Positions 25,201-51,044 of a stretch of DNA of 64,000 bases are shown here, in pieces. Each line of letters begins with the position of its first letter. Position 1 is the first letter of the stretch. The translations under genes were made by a program, and so were the position numbers. The stretch covers positions 27,628,296 to 27,692,295 of the forward strand of contig OY747703.1 of assembly GCA_963556495.2 (NCBI GenBank), written 5' to 3'. The stretch comes from Valencia hispanica (taxonomy: Eukaryota; Chordata; Actinopteri; Cyprinodontiformes; Valenciidae). A model generated the notes under the pieces. The model saw nothing but the letters and a program-made list of their open reading frames with translations. It had not been told where the DNA came from and did no database searches.

Positions 25201-28200
25201 TGTGGCAACTAAAATTGCACCTAAATCAACAATTTATAGGATTATCAAGAATTTCAAGGAAAGAGGTTCAATTCTTGTTAAGAAGGCTTCAGGGCGTCCA
25301 AGAAAGACCAGCAAGCGCCAGGATCGTCTCCTAAAGAGGATTCAGCTGCGGGATCGGAGTGCCACCAGTGCAGAGCTTGCTCAGGAATGGCAGCAGGCAG
25401 GTGTGAGCGAATCTGCACGCACAGTGAGGCGAAGACTTTTAGAAGATGGCCTGGTGTCAAGAAGGGCAGCAAAGAAGCCACTTCTCTCCAAAACAACATC
25501 AGGGACAGATTGATCTTCTGCAGAAAGTTTGGTGAATGGACTGCTGAGGACTGGGGCAAAGTCATATTCTCAGATGAAGCCTCTTTCCGATTGTTTGGGG
25601 CATCTGGAAAAAGGCTTGTCCGGAGAAGAAAAGGTGAGCGCTACCATCAGTCCTGTGTCATGCCAACAGTAAAGCATCCTGAGACCATTCATGTGTGGGG
25701 TTGCTTCTCATCCAAGGGAGTGGGCTCACTTACAATTTTGCCCAAAACACGGCCATGACTAAAGAATGGTACCAAAACACCCTCCAACAGCAATTTCTTC
25801 CAACAATCCAACAACAGTTTGGTGAAGAACAATGCATTTTCCAGCACGATGGAGCACCGTGCCATAAGGCAAAAGTAATAACTAAGTGGCTCGGGGACCA
25901 AAACGTTAAGATTTTGGGTCCATGGCCTGGAAACTCCCCAGATCTTAATCCCATTGAGAACTTGTGGTCAGTCCTCAAGAGGCGGGTGGACAAACAAAAC
26001 CCCACTAAATCTGACAAACTCCAAAGAAGTGATTATGAAAGAATGGGTTGCTATCAGTCAGGATTTGGCCCAGAAGTTGATTGAGAGCATGCCCAGTCGA
26101 ATTGCAGAGGTCCTGAAAAAGAAGGGCCAACACTGCAAATACACACTCTTTGCATAAATGTCATGCAATTGTCAATAAAAGCCTTTGAAACGTATAAAGT
26201 GCTTGTGATTATATCACAGAAACAACTGAAACAAAGATCTAAAAGTAGTTTTGAAGCAAACTTTGTGAAAACTAATATTTGTGTCATTTTCAAAACTTTT
26301 GGCCACAACTGTAGAGTTGTTGGTAATTGAAAAAAGTAGCTTTAAATATTTTTAGAGCTGACTGTTTTTTTTTCTAATTTACTCTTAGCATTTTTAGCTT
26401 AACGTTAGCCTCTACCCCGGTCGGTGTCGAATTAAAAATGCCGGCATGATTGGCAACCTTGCAGGCTCACATGTGATTGGCTCTGGAACCAGGAACCATG
26501 GAGACAGATTTTAAACAATGACTACGTCCCTCTGCTGCCTTTTTAAAATGATAAAAAAATTATAACCACCCAGTTGCCAGAGAAAGAAATATGTTTCAAC
26601 GTAACCTTCTTGACAACATGATTGAGAGATTAGATTGTTATGTGATTATTTCACTGTCAAATTTTTAGATATTGCACCTTTAATATTTCAAATATGAACA
26701 CGGCTGGAAGGTTTCCAAAACTATTATTGTTTCCTGTGTGACATAATATTTAAAATAGCAGCAGAATTAAGGATGTAAAACCTAGAATATTATCTTCTGC
26801 ATAAAAATGTTTGACACATTTCAGACTTGGCTGCAAGGTATTCTTATTGTTATTGCAAATAAGACTTGCCACTTTTGTTAATTTTTTGTTACTTTTAATA
26901 ACAATCTTAATGTGAAAACCACCTAAAATACAGCTCACAAAGATATAACTTACCAAGTTAACGAGAGGTCCTCCAGAGTTGCCATACTTGTTCCATGTAG
27001 ACGCAAAATAGAAAATAAAATCACAACAAACGTAAAATGCATGGTCATAATCACTATATCTTTAAAATTATTATACAGTTAAGCGCAAAATGATTTACAC
27101 CCTGGTAGATTTAGATTTAAAGCAACCTGGTAATTTGACCAACATTTTTTTCTGAACAGAAGTAATATCAACATTTTGGAGCGACCCAGTCATAATTATA
27201 ACTTGAATCGTGATTGAGAATCTGTGGATGGAGCTAAAATTTAGGGTGAAGACACAGAGGCATTCCAACCTCAAAGACTTGGAGCTCATCATCAAAATAC
27301 TAGTAGAAATATGCAAAATGCTGGTCAGCAATTGTAAGAACGGTTTGATTCCTGTAATCAAATAAAAAAATTTTGACAGATTTTTGAGAGCAGAGTACAC
27401 ATTTTAATGAGATGTAAATAAAAGTATTTATTTGCATGAGAGATATCTATCTCTTTTTTTAGTAAGTAACAGACTTCTTTGTTGACAGAAATGGATTTTC
27501 ACTCTAAATCTGTTAGGGGTAGGTAAAAGCAATTTGCACATGTCTTTGTGCAAGTCTGTGTTTATGAGCTCACATTGATAATGGCATCAGTCTGGATGTA
27601 GTCCATGTCCGAGTCCTTGATGCCCAGCTCTTTGCCGTCTCTCTGGGCCGTGCTGACGATGCCTGTCGTCACCGTGTTCTGCAGGGCAAAGGGGCTGCCG
27701 ATGGCGACGACAAACTCCCCTGGTCTCAGATCAGCTGAGCTGCCCAAAGACAGCACATGAAGCTTCTTCTGCTCCCACAGGAACATTCACATATAAATAC
27801 AAACACAGAGGGTGAAGAATGGATGTGTCAGAAAAATACACGTGGTGGGGAGAAAAAAACAGTAAGAAAAAAAAAGAAAGAATCCTGCTACAGGAGGGAA
27901 GACAGAGGAACACTATCATGCTAACAAAACGGCCCAAGTATATGGGATGCGGGTGTGAGAATACACACCTCAGTGTTGGATCTGTGAGTCACAGAGTTAG
28001 TGTTTATCAAAGTATTTCCGCTAGCCCTCCGAACGTCTAGCAGGAAGATGTTCGAAATTGTCACACAGATGTGTCAGGATGTTTCATGTTGGCTCATTTC
28101 ATAACCAGAGGTGGAACAGGGGAGTCGAAAAAAATCCATGGAGCCCTTCTTACCTGCGGATTGATCTTGATGGTGGCTATGTCCGCCTTCCTGTCTACAT

Positions 28201-31092
28201 CTCTGACCGCAGCCTCATACGCGTCGCCATCGTGTAGCTGGACCCGCAGCTGCGGCCTCCCGGTCACCGTGCCAGTGGTCGTTACCACGTGAGCGTTGGT
28301 CACAATCACACCTGAGTGAGTCACGATGAAACCGGACCCGCTGGACAGACGCACGTGGCGACCAAACAGAGGATGTCTGGAGAGAGGAAAAAGAAGAACA
28401 AAATAAAACTGGGTTTCTCAGTTCATCTCCTGATTGGAACTTTTTTTTTCAGCTAGTGAAGCAGGCAATATCTAAAGAACTAAAAAGGGCCAAAAAAAGT
28501 ATACCAAATCAGAGAAAAGGTCAGATTTATCTGTAGGGCACGTTTGGTTTAACAGCTTTGTACTCCACACGCACTCACAAATTTCACACCTCACAAACAG
28601 TTCGATGTGGACGACAGCAGGAACTATTTTCTCCACGACATCAGCGATGAAGTTGAACTTGTATCGAGGGCTGCTGGGATGGGCCAGAAAACGACCTGCG
28701 CCGACATGAGCAAACCAGCTGCATTAATACAGAGAAAGGACAGCAAATACAAAACCATATCAACCACATTCATGCACACACCCCTTTAACTTTTTTTCAC
28801 ATTTTGCCACAATAAGTAAAGGGGAAGTAAAATGATGAATGATATTCAACTTTTAAAATAATTTAATAAAATAAGCATCTGAAAACTGTGGCATGCCTAT
28901 GACACCTGAAAACTATTTTTAGTATAAACACAGCTGCTCTTTGAAAGCCTCAGAGGTTTGGAAAGATGGATGGAGCTAAATACAGGGAAATCCTGGAAGA
29001 AAACATGTTCGAAGTTATTTTGCAAAAAGGTGCACAATGAATGTATGTCTCTGCAAAGCTGGCAGCGACATACCCCAAAAGACCTGCAGCTGAAATTGGA
29101 GCAAATAGTGGTTCTACAATGTATTCACTCAGGGGGGCTGAATACAAATGCATGCCATGTGTTTCAATTTTTTTCTTAGCATATAAAAAACATGTTATAT
29201 TTTCCTTCCATTTCACAGCTATGCACAGCTTTGTTTTCAGTTCAATTCAAAAATAGTATGCTGCCGTAACACATGTCCTTCAAGTATCTTGAAAAGGAGT
29301 TGTTGGGGTTGCTGATATTGTGGGCAGGAAGGATCTCCAGTAGCAGTCAGTCTTGCAACGAATTAGAAGAGGCCTGTAACAGAAGACTGTTGCTGTATGC
29401 CTGTCAATGCATGCTAATTTTCCAGGCAGCAAAGACGTGTCCTAGATGACACCATCAGTTGTTGGCAAGCACTGGTAATGCACCCCATATGCTTTTGCCG
29501 CTTCTCTTTAAATCCGTCTGTCTGGCCGCATGGTATGGTTAAAAAGCCAGGCAGAGAGACGTTGGAGTCGGAGATATGATCCTTGGCCATTATGATAAAT
29601 GGAAGAGATGGTTTGAACTTTCTCCTTTTCTCTGCTCTTTGATCCTGCTCTGCATCCATTAAGCCTCTTTTTGATGTTAATACCTACGTTAATATTGGTC
29701 AGTCATAGTGGTTGTAGTATGACACTTTGTGAAAGGATTCAGGGAGTATGAATACCGCCAGACTCATTTGCATATCACCTTTCAGGCTGTCGTTGGTTGG
29801 TAAATGTTTGACTTCGCAGAAAACGCATTTGTATCTTAGCAGAACATTGGCTAAAAATGTTGCCTCATTGTATACATGTCTAATCTATATATATCAAAAC
29901 TGTAGAAGGAGAAACTTGGGGGGGGGGGGTGAAATATTTTTTCTCATCTTAAAACTTTGAAGAAGAAGAAAACACCACATCTGGTGCAGTGGCCAACAGC
30001 ATATGTCACTGGTGGTGAGGGTTGCACTTCATTACAGAGACATTTTATTATAAATCTTGTGAAACTTCTGAAAACAATTTATACCAGCTAACAATTTAAA
30101 AGTATTCACAGAGGTTAATTAAAATTCTACCATGAAAAAAAATCATTAAAGAAAAATATATCCAGATATATTTTCACTCCAACCTCATGTAGAGCAATCT
30201 CTTGCTCTTAAGACACATCAACGCTATGATGTCTGCTAAGGCCCCATTCATGTTTAACAAATATACAGTAATCGTCCTTTAAAGCAATCCATGCTGCAGG
30301 CCATAGTCTGGGTTATTAGAGACAGACATGACTTAACCACATTCTGCACCTACTACAACAGAATGACTCCTTAGTGAAAAAGGACAGTGATTATTTTAGA
30401 TATTTCTAAATTGCTTTAGAATGTAAACGATGACGCACCTATTAATTTTGGTCGTAAGTCAAATAACTGTTTTTGCAAACTTTTTGTTGTTGTTGCAGAA
30501 CCGGTCAATCAAATGTACTATATATTTTCAGTAGTTTCGTGTTAAGTCAATAACAATGTTGCAACAGTTTTTTAAGACTGTAGGCTATTTAAAAATTAAA
30601 TGTCGGTCTCTGGTGACCTGCAGCGATCCTACCTGGGTCCGGTGCCGAACACGGTCCTTTGTGCGCTTGGCTCACCGCTGCTCTTCCCTTCTGCACGGCT
30701 CTCCGAATGGCCGCTTTCAGCTTGCAAACGTTGCCGTATGTTTTCCCGTCGCTACCGCACACTTCGTGGTCCAGCTTACACCGGCAGACCCCCCTGGAGG
30801 AGCCGCGCCGCCTTCCCGCAGCAGCAGCAGCCGCAGCGGCGGCAGGACCAGAGAGCGTCTTGCACTCTAGGCCGTCCCCGCACGGCAGGTCGTTTTTTCG
30901 GCCGCAGGGGTCCCCCTCCCGTGGCGAGCACACCAGGCAGCAGCCGCACTTGTCCGGGACGTACCCGCCGGGACAGCTGGGGCTCGGACAGGCGCTCACG
31001 TCGCACCGGGAGGCGCATTTTTCCGCTCGCGCAGCCTCAGAGAAGCCGTGCGTAAAGAAGAGAAACACGGCTAAATATGAGAAGAAACGCAT
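22085..31092 (-). CDS. htra3: HtrA serine protease 3, complete nine-exon gene
   Basis: This encodes a secreted trypsin-like serine protease of the HtrA family. Coding exons, 5' to 3' on the minus strand: 31092-30633, 28695-28590, 28376-28154, 27768-27574, 26986-26954, 23683-23569, 23304-23256, 23148-23053, 22253-22085. They total 1446 nt (481 aa plus stop), all junctions are GT-AG and all phases agree. Order: signal peptide (about 1-23), IGFBP-like module (cysteines 26-77 and 103-105), Kazal-like module (about 103-148), protease domain with His218 (TNAHVV), Asp254 (KADIATIK) and Ser332 (GNSGGP), and a C-terminal PDZ domain (about 382-478). HPLFGR before the protease core and DFPEVSSG in the PDZ fit HTRA3 rather than HTRA1 as I remember them. 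Human HTRA3 is about 453 aa; most of the extra length is an alanine-rich insert at 78-101. Teleosts can carry a and b copies, and which this is cannot be told here. Confidence 0.95.
22492..22647. mobile_element. hAT-type palindromic MITE in htra3 intron 8
   Basis: CAGTGCTTTTCAACCCTGG at the left and its near complement, ending AAACACTG, bound 156 bp. Flanks ATCTAGAT (22484-22491) and ATTTAAAT (22648-22655) match at 6 of 8, as expected for an old hAT 8-bp duplication. Confidence 0.8.
23053..23148 (-). CDS. htra3: htra3 exon 8 (PDZ, first half)
   Basis: It encodes [18 protein letters not shown] and [14 protein letters not shown]. The acceptor is CCTCAG|TTTATTG and the donor GAGAG|GTATGC, both phase 2. 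DFPEVSSG is the HTRA3-like wording of this loop. Confidence 0.94.
23256..23304 (-). CDS. htra3: htra3 exon 7 (protease-PDZ linker)
   Basis: This 49-nt exon encodes [15 protein letters not shown], the conserved link between protease and PDZ domains. The acceptor is TTTCAG|AAGTG (phase 1). The donor AGT|GTGAGT gives phase 2, which fits exon 8. Confidence 0.9.
23569..23683 (-). CDS. htra3: htra3 exon 6 (end of protease domain)
   Basis: It encodes [20 protein letters not shown], then [12 protein letters not shown] and NYSK. The acceptor is TTACAG|GATGGC (phase 0) and the donor AAAG|GTGAGA (phase 1). Confidence 0.95.
24220..24515 (+). repeat. dispersed fish repeat (RTE-tail type)
   Basis: Marks such as GGTTGCCAGTCCATCACAGG and CCTGGAGAAACCACACACATG belong to a repeat found across teleost genomes, often tailed by (CATC)n. 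It sits in htra3 intron 5. A second, shorter copy is at 60950-61125. Confidence 0.6.
24787..26313 (+). mobile_element. Tc1-like transposon with DD35E spacing, in htra3 intron 5
   Basis: Inverted ends TACAGTTGTGGGCGAAGG and CCAAAAGTTTTGAAAATG (complement) with TA borders bound 1.53 kb. The transposase is in at least three frames: DNA-binding part 25130-25513 ([31 protein letters not shown]), first catalytic Asp in [11 protein letters not shown] (about 25570), then [12 protein letters not shown] and [11 protein letters not shown] (25840-25970). I count 35 residues between second D and E, against 34 in the element at 11128. It lies in the same orientation as the window, antisense to htra3. Confidence 0.85.
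25131..26157 (+). pseudogene. Tc1-like transposase, frameshifted
   Basis: The N-terminal DNA-binding frame, catalytic frame and C-terminal frame ([18 protein letters not shown]) are separated by frameshifts near 25500, 25740 and 26000, so no full enzyme can be made. The triad residues are all still visible. Confidence 0.82.
26954..26986 (-). CDS. htra3: htra3 exon 5, 33-nt microexon with catalytic Ser
   Basis: This 33-nt, phase 0-0 exon encodes exactly [11 protein letters not shown], with the nucleophile at Ser332. The acceptor is ACAAG|TATGGC and the donor TTG|GTAAGT. An ORF scan would miss it. Small exons here are usual for animal HTRA genes. Confidence 0.95.
27095..27420 (+). repeat. Tc1-type 3' fragment in htra3 intron 4
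   Basis: GAGAATCTGTGGATGGAGC and CAAAGACTTGGAGCTCATC code for the decayed IENLW region and downstream part of a Tc1-like transposase. Sister fragments lie near 40600 and 60070. Confidence 0.65.
27574..27768 (-). CDS. htra3: htra3 exon 4 (protease core)
   Basis: This 195-nt, phase 0-0 exon encodes residues 264-328, including [20 protein letters not shown] and [14 protein letters not shown], the most conserved stretch of the HtrA family. The acceptor is GGAGCAG|AAGAAG and the donor ATCAAT|GTGAGC. Confidence 0.96.
28154..28376 (-). CDS. htra3: htra3 exon 3 (catalytic His and Asp)
   Basis: It runs from HPLFGRHV to IKINPQ. The catalytic His lies in TNAHVV (residue 218) and the Asp in KADIATIK (254). 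The acceptor is CTCCAG|ACATCC (phase 2) and the donor CCGCAG|GTAAGA (phase 0). Loop residues 221-230 ([10 protein letters not shown]) make the loop longer than in HTRA1, as in HTRA3. Confidence 0.95.
28590..28695 (-). CDS. htra3: htra3 exon 2 (linker into protease domain)
   Basis: It encodes [16 protein letters not shown] and VHIELFVR. The acceptor GCGCAG|GTCG was chosen because two closer AGs, after CCCAG and CCCAGCAG, give the wrong phase with exon 1. The donor is GTGAG|GTGTGA (phase 2). Confidence 0.88.
28780..29235 (+). repeat. decayed Tc1-type relic in htra3 intron 1
   Basis: GATGGAGCTAAATACAGGG and GAAATCCTGGAAGAAAAC, then TGAATACAAATGCATGCC, are hallmarks of the fish Tc1 remnant also seen at 21290-21905. 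No open frame remains. Confidence 0.6.
30633..31092 (-). CDS. htra3: htra3 exon 1 (signal peptide, IGFBP, Kazal)
   Basis: The exon encodes residues 1-153 and ends in phase 1 at donor CCAG|GTAGGA. The chosen ATG (31092-31090) directly opens a hydrophobic signal peptide. An in-frame ATG 33 nt upstream (31125) would put eleven charged or polar residues in front of it. Twelve cysteines form the IGFBP pattern, including CPGGYVP and CGCCLVC. A run of nine alanines (84-92), followed by GRRRG, interrupts the module just before VCRC. The Kazal part carries [12 protein letters not shown]. The exon is strikingly GC-rich compared with its surroundings, so the 5' end may lie in a CpG island. Confidence 0.93.
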
Positions 31093-31654
31093 TATAACAG
31101 CCACGCGATGCTCAGACAGAAACATTTTAGTCCTTATAAAGACTAACTCATTTTTTAAAGAAGAATCAGCATCGAGTTCCCTTTAGTCGCCTACGGTAGT
31201 CAAAGAAACTGTGGTTTGGAGTCATTTCTAGGTCTATATGAAGCTCTTAAAAACTCATCGTCAGTCATGCGTGTCTGCATAGCCTATATTTTTTAACTGC
31301 TGCGGCTTCTCTTAGTTTTTCCCAAAGACTGAGGGTCACGGTGCGGCTCTCTTCCAACCTCAGGAACCTGGCCTGATCTCGCGCGCCACCCAGTGGACAC
31401 AAAAGCACACAACACCAGCAGTTTCACAGATCGATGAAAGCACCTCCAGCGTGTCAGAGGCTGTGGTGCGTACAATCTGAAACCTGTTTTAGCCAGGACC
31501 TTTAAGCCTAATGTGCCAGTCTCGTGGCACGGCTTTTTATTTTTATTTTTTTTTTTATCTTGCCTGTTGGCTCCTGCGCAAACTCAGATGACAATGCTAT
31601 CACTGCGCCTGATTGGCCAACACATTTTTTATGTTTCACAGACGCTGTGGTGTA

Positions 31655-31765
31655 TAGTGTTTAGATGAAGATGAGAGACACCAAACCCAACAACAGCACA
31701 ATTTCGGTTTTAAAAATACTGTTTTTACTGATCTTATGTAAAACCTTAATTTTCTTGAAAAAAAA
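31655..31765 (+). repeat. short Tc1-type 3' fragment upstream of htra3
   Basis: GATGAAGATGAGAGACACC followed by CCCAACAACA resembles the coding 3' part of the Tc1-like family whose ends occur near 42160-42630. It lies about 600 bp upstream of the htra3 start codon. Confidence 0.45.
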
Positions 31766-32199
31766 AAGAAAAAGAAAAAAAAAACAGACAGCAAATTCAG
31801 TTTTGGCCATGTTCATCAATATTTACAACTATTAGAAATTAATCAGTGTGGTAAATTTATAAGCTCTCCTTTTTAAATCGAGGTAGTGACATCAAATAAC
31901 TTTCTGATGGTATTCTAATTTATGAAGAGGCATCTCCGATCAAACTGTATGTACAGTAATTGGATTTGAATATAAATTGAACCGGTTTGTGTATAGTAGA
32001 AATTTATGTACTGGCAGTATATAAATAAGCTAAATTGACTGCAAGTGAAAAGAGAACTGCTGCCATCTGCAGATGACAGATTTAGATGACGTGTTATCTC
32101 ACGGTTGTACATTTTGCCTGTTTGATGCCTCCAGCCATACTCCAGGCAGGTTTAGATTTAAAACTATCTTCATTTTAGCAAGTTGTTTTGTGATTGGAA

Positions 32200-33190
32200 A
32201 TTAGACATACATCTCCCAAAAGATTTTTGACTAGTATAATTTTGAAAGGAAAGTATGCCATGTCCAAAACTATGAATACCTCCTCGATTATCAGTATTAA
32301 AGCTTTGATGTGCTGCTACAGATATCAAAACCTTCACACAATTCCTGACCAGCATTTTCATGTCTCCACTGGAATCTTTTCACCATTCTTCTTTTACAAT
32401 GAGCTCCAGGTCTTTGATGTTGAAAGCTCTCCTTGCCATTACCCTAATCTTTAACAGATTAAAGTTGGGACCATAGGTTGGGACTCTGGCTGGGCAACTC
32501 CAAAATGTTGATATTTTTGCCAACTAAGCATTTCTTCACCACTGTAGCAGTGTTCTCATAGTTTGTCCACTGATGCCCAAGACTACATTTCTCTGAAAAC
32601 TAGTTATTGTCGAGAATCTTGATGTGATAAGTTGTTTTTCACGATGCCATTTACTTTCATTAGGTTGCCTCTTCCATTGGCTGACAACACCCCCAAAGCA
32701 CTGAGCGCCCACCATTCTTGACCATGGGGATGTTTGTTCTTCTGGTTAATACTTCACATTTCTTTCATCAAATGAAGAAAACATGATTGTGGCCAAAAAA
32801 AAAAAACTTTAATCTGATCACAAAACACGAGCAGAAGTCTTCTCTTCCCAGATGAGATTGTGGGGGCCAAGTGGACTTTGGTGGTCTGCACCCATGTCTG
32901 TGTGTGTGTGTGTGTGTGTGTGTGGGGGGGGGGGGGGGTTGTTTACCTTCAGATGTTGCCACCAACATGGCTCACATTCTTCAGGATGGCCTCTTTGGAG
33001 ATCCTTTTTTTCACCTTTTGCACCATCAGTCTTGCCAGAGCAGGTGTCACTTTTGACTTCATACAGCATCCTCTGGGATTGTCTACAGTGTGGAACAACT
33101 TCTATTTTTTAACAAAACTTTCTGCTACAGTGAGTGAAACATTAAGATATTTAGACATTACCTTTTAATCCTTTCCTCAGTTGTGAGCAG
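32200..33190. repeat. probable dispersed repeat between htra3 and pi4k2b
   Basis: The wording (GACTCTGGCTGGGCAACTCC, GACCATGGGGATGTTTG) is familiar from fish interspersed repeats of Tc1-relic type, in reverse orientation. A TG run followed by a G run (32895-32938) sits within. No terminal repeats were identified. Confidence 0.4.
32895..32938 (+). repeat. (TG)n(G)n low-complexity run
   Basis: About 15 TG units are followed by about 16 G. The open frames across it are artefacts of the repeat. Confidence 0.95.
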
Positions 33191-33389
33191 TCACTATTTA
33201 AACTGCAGGTCCTCACTGAGTTTTTGCTTCTGCCTTAACTTGCCACAAAGCAACTGTAGGAAGCTGGTGTTTTTCACATATTTTAGATTCCAGTAAAATA
33301 GAAAAAGGCTATATCTTCTTGCAGTTCTCAGAAGGCCTTTTTACTAAAAAGGTACAGACAGCTGAGAGTGACAAAGACTCAAATATCCC

Positions 33390-34619
33390 AAGTTTTATTA
33401 TTTATTGTTTGTTTAATATACAACTCTCATACAATCAAGTTGGAATAAAAATGTCAAGATTCATACATAAGAAAACACAACGGCATTGAGCAAAAAAGAG
33501 AAATATTGTCCTAAATGTTTTTTGGTTTTTTTTAAAGAACATTTTACAAAGAGGAATTGTTGTCCCCTAATGCACGCGGTTCAAGAGAAAGCTGCCAGCA
33601 ATTAAACACATGCCAAACAACAAATACATTCATTGTTATGAGAAGTCCCATTTGTGACAGCATTCTCTTGTATTGAAATGTTTCGGAGATAGAATCCGTG
33701 TGTAAATCGTAAACAGAATACATTCAAGCCACGTCCCACGTCCACAACCCCCCTCCCCCCCTTTAGGTCGCTCCTCTAGATTCAAGTTGCATAACGATTC
33801 TTAGCTTGAGGCTTCATAATAATTCTTCAAAAGAAAGAAAAAGAACATTTGGCAGTACGTAGATTTGAAGACACTGTTAACTTTGCAGTTTTGAAGAATG
33901 AATAATAATGATGGGTACAGAGTGGTTTGACCCATGGGAGTGAGGCTACACGAACACTTCCAACTGTGCAGATGCATATGAATATTACACAAGGTATTCC
34001 TACAAGGCAAAGCAAGAATTTGGGGGTTTTATTCCAGGTGAGGAGAAGTTCCAAACTGCAGAATAAATCCCTTTATGGAGAGACCTACAAACCAGTCCTT
34101 TACATCAACCCAACACTGTTAGTTAGACTTCTAATGTGGTCAGTAGTGGTATGCAAGTGCTGCTTTTTGGCAGTTACACCACTATAAGAACTAGTGTGGC
34201 ACCTCAGTTGATACTTTAAGAGGATTTTTGTAAAACAAAAAAGTCGCCTTCTAAACAATGAACAAAACCCCTTCTGTGAAAAAGCTGATTACTCAAGCGC
34301 CCCAAATGGCCTAAAGGGTCTCGCCGACAGGAAATCGAGGTATGTTAATCTCTCCAGCTTCCACATTTGGCTGCACTCTTATAAAAAAAAAAATTATAAA
34401 ATTGCCTCAAATCAGCTTCCCTTCAAACATTTCATTCAATACCTTTTCTGTTATCTAGGTTTGCTTTCACTCTCTTCACTCCAAAGACAGATTTGCGCTG
34501 TTCCCAGTCTGATAATCTCTGCCCTCATTTTATCCTCCCTTCTTAAGGACTGATTTTGGTACAGAGCAGCAGGCTTTCCCAGAAGTCTCTCCTTAGCTTT
34601 CCTCTTTGGGCTTCACGTT
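33390..34619 (-). other. pi4k2b: pi4k2b 3' UTR, probable
   Basis: About 1.2 kb of non-coding sequence without recognisable transposon ends follows the stop codon. Two minus-strand AATAAA signals (33406-33401 and 33399-33394) close it. The extent is inferred from these signals, not from transcripts. Confidence 0.55.
33394..33406 (-). promoter_or_regulatory. pi4k2b: candidate polyadenylation signals of pi4k2b
   Basis: Two AATAAA hexamers on the minus strand lie 7 nt apart, 1.2 kb after the stop codon. Confidence 0.5.
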
Positions 34620-49878
<15,259 letters not shown>

Positions 49879-51044
49879 TTTCGCTCCTCCTGTGTAGATT
49901 TTTACAGTTAATCCAACGCTTGTTTGCTGGTTTTTTCTTCTCTAAGACTTATTAATCGTTCATTTTAAAAGGAGTTACATGTTTAGAGGAGGACGTAACC
50001 CTAAACGTCACTTGAAAGCAGCTGCTTTCGCTCACCAGTGTGCCAACATAAACCGTCGTCAAGCCTTTTCCTTTCCTTCCTAGTTACCTCTTTGCGCATG
50101 TGCAGTACTGTCTATTCGGTTGGTCGGAGTTGCCTTCAAGTACTATTTAAAATGTCAGAACTCGAGGTATTTAAACACTCTAGGAAACTGTTTATGGCTG
50201 TGAAGTTCCTTTGGGAATATAGAAAGCCATTTGTACTTTTATTAAACTAGCCTCCACTATTTTTACGTTTGCTGGCGTTAATTCGATACTCAGCTGCTTT
50301 GGAAAGACACTCTACTAAATGTTATTCTTCTTGACAATTCTTCTGTTCAAGTAGAAGGACCAAAGATCTCAAAAGTGACACAGACAAAAGTGCTAAGGAA
50401 AAAGTGGCACAGACGTCCCCGATTATGACACATTACTTACCTAGTGTTAAAAAACCCTACATGTGAAAAAAATGACACCAAGACCTGTGAATGTCTAACT
50501 CTAGGTGTGTAGCCGGAAACAATTTCCTCAAAAACACGTTATTTGCAAAAGCGTTTGTTGATGCCTTCACTGTCTATTCCTTAACGGTAATTCTTGTATC
50601 AGTCATTAAAAAGTGACTTACATTATCGGCCAGCAGATGTCGACTTTGATACACAAGTGAAACCAAACATGAAGCGCCAACGCATAATTGTTGGGGTTTT
50701 TTTTTCACAAATGAGAGAAAATACTGGCGCTAACATGATCAAATTACTTCTTAAGTGAACAAACAGGTTCTGACACAGTCTCTGATGAAGGCCTCAAACC
50801 ATAACAACTTGTTCAAATAATAATTTTATACGTAATTATTTATTTTAGTATTTTTGCAAGAAAATAAAAAAAAAATGTAAAAAAAAAACAAAAACAAAAA
50901 AAAACTAGCTGGTTTCTTGACGCCCCCAGTTCTCAGTCAAATATCCTGTGTTTTTATGTTTGTCTAGCAGCAGCTACAGACATTAAGACTGAACACACCA
51001 ATAGGTCTTTCTCGCTAGCTTCATATTATAAAAGCAGCTCTATT
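49879..51044. other. upstream region of pi4k2b
   Basis: The first 200 bp must contain 5' UTR and promoter. No TATA box at a convincing distance is evident, and the sequence turns AT-rich after about 50150. No other feature was recognised. Confidence 0.4.

Noticed and set aside
22085..31092. HTRA1 as the identity of the protease
   Set aside because: HPLFGR, the longer loop after the catalytic His and DFPEVSSG fit HTRA3 better; HTRA1 has different wording at these places.
30600..31186. Long plus-strand frames (151 and 175 aa) over htra3 exon 1
   Set aside because: They are antisense shadows of the GC-rich IGFBP/Kazal coding exon, which has clear cysteine patterns and splice sites.
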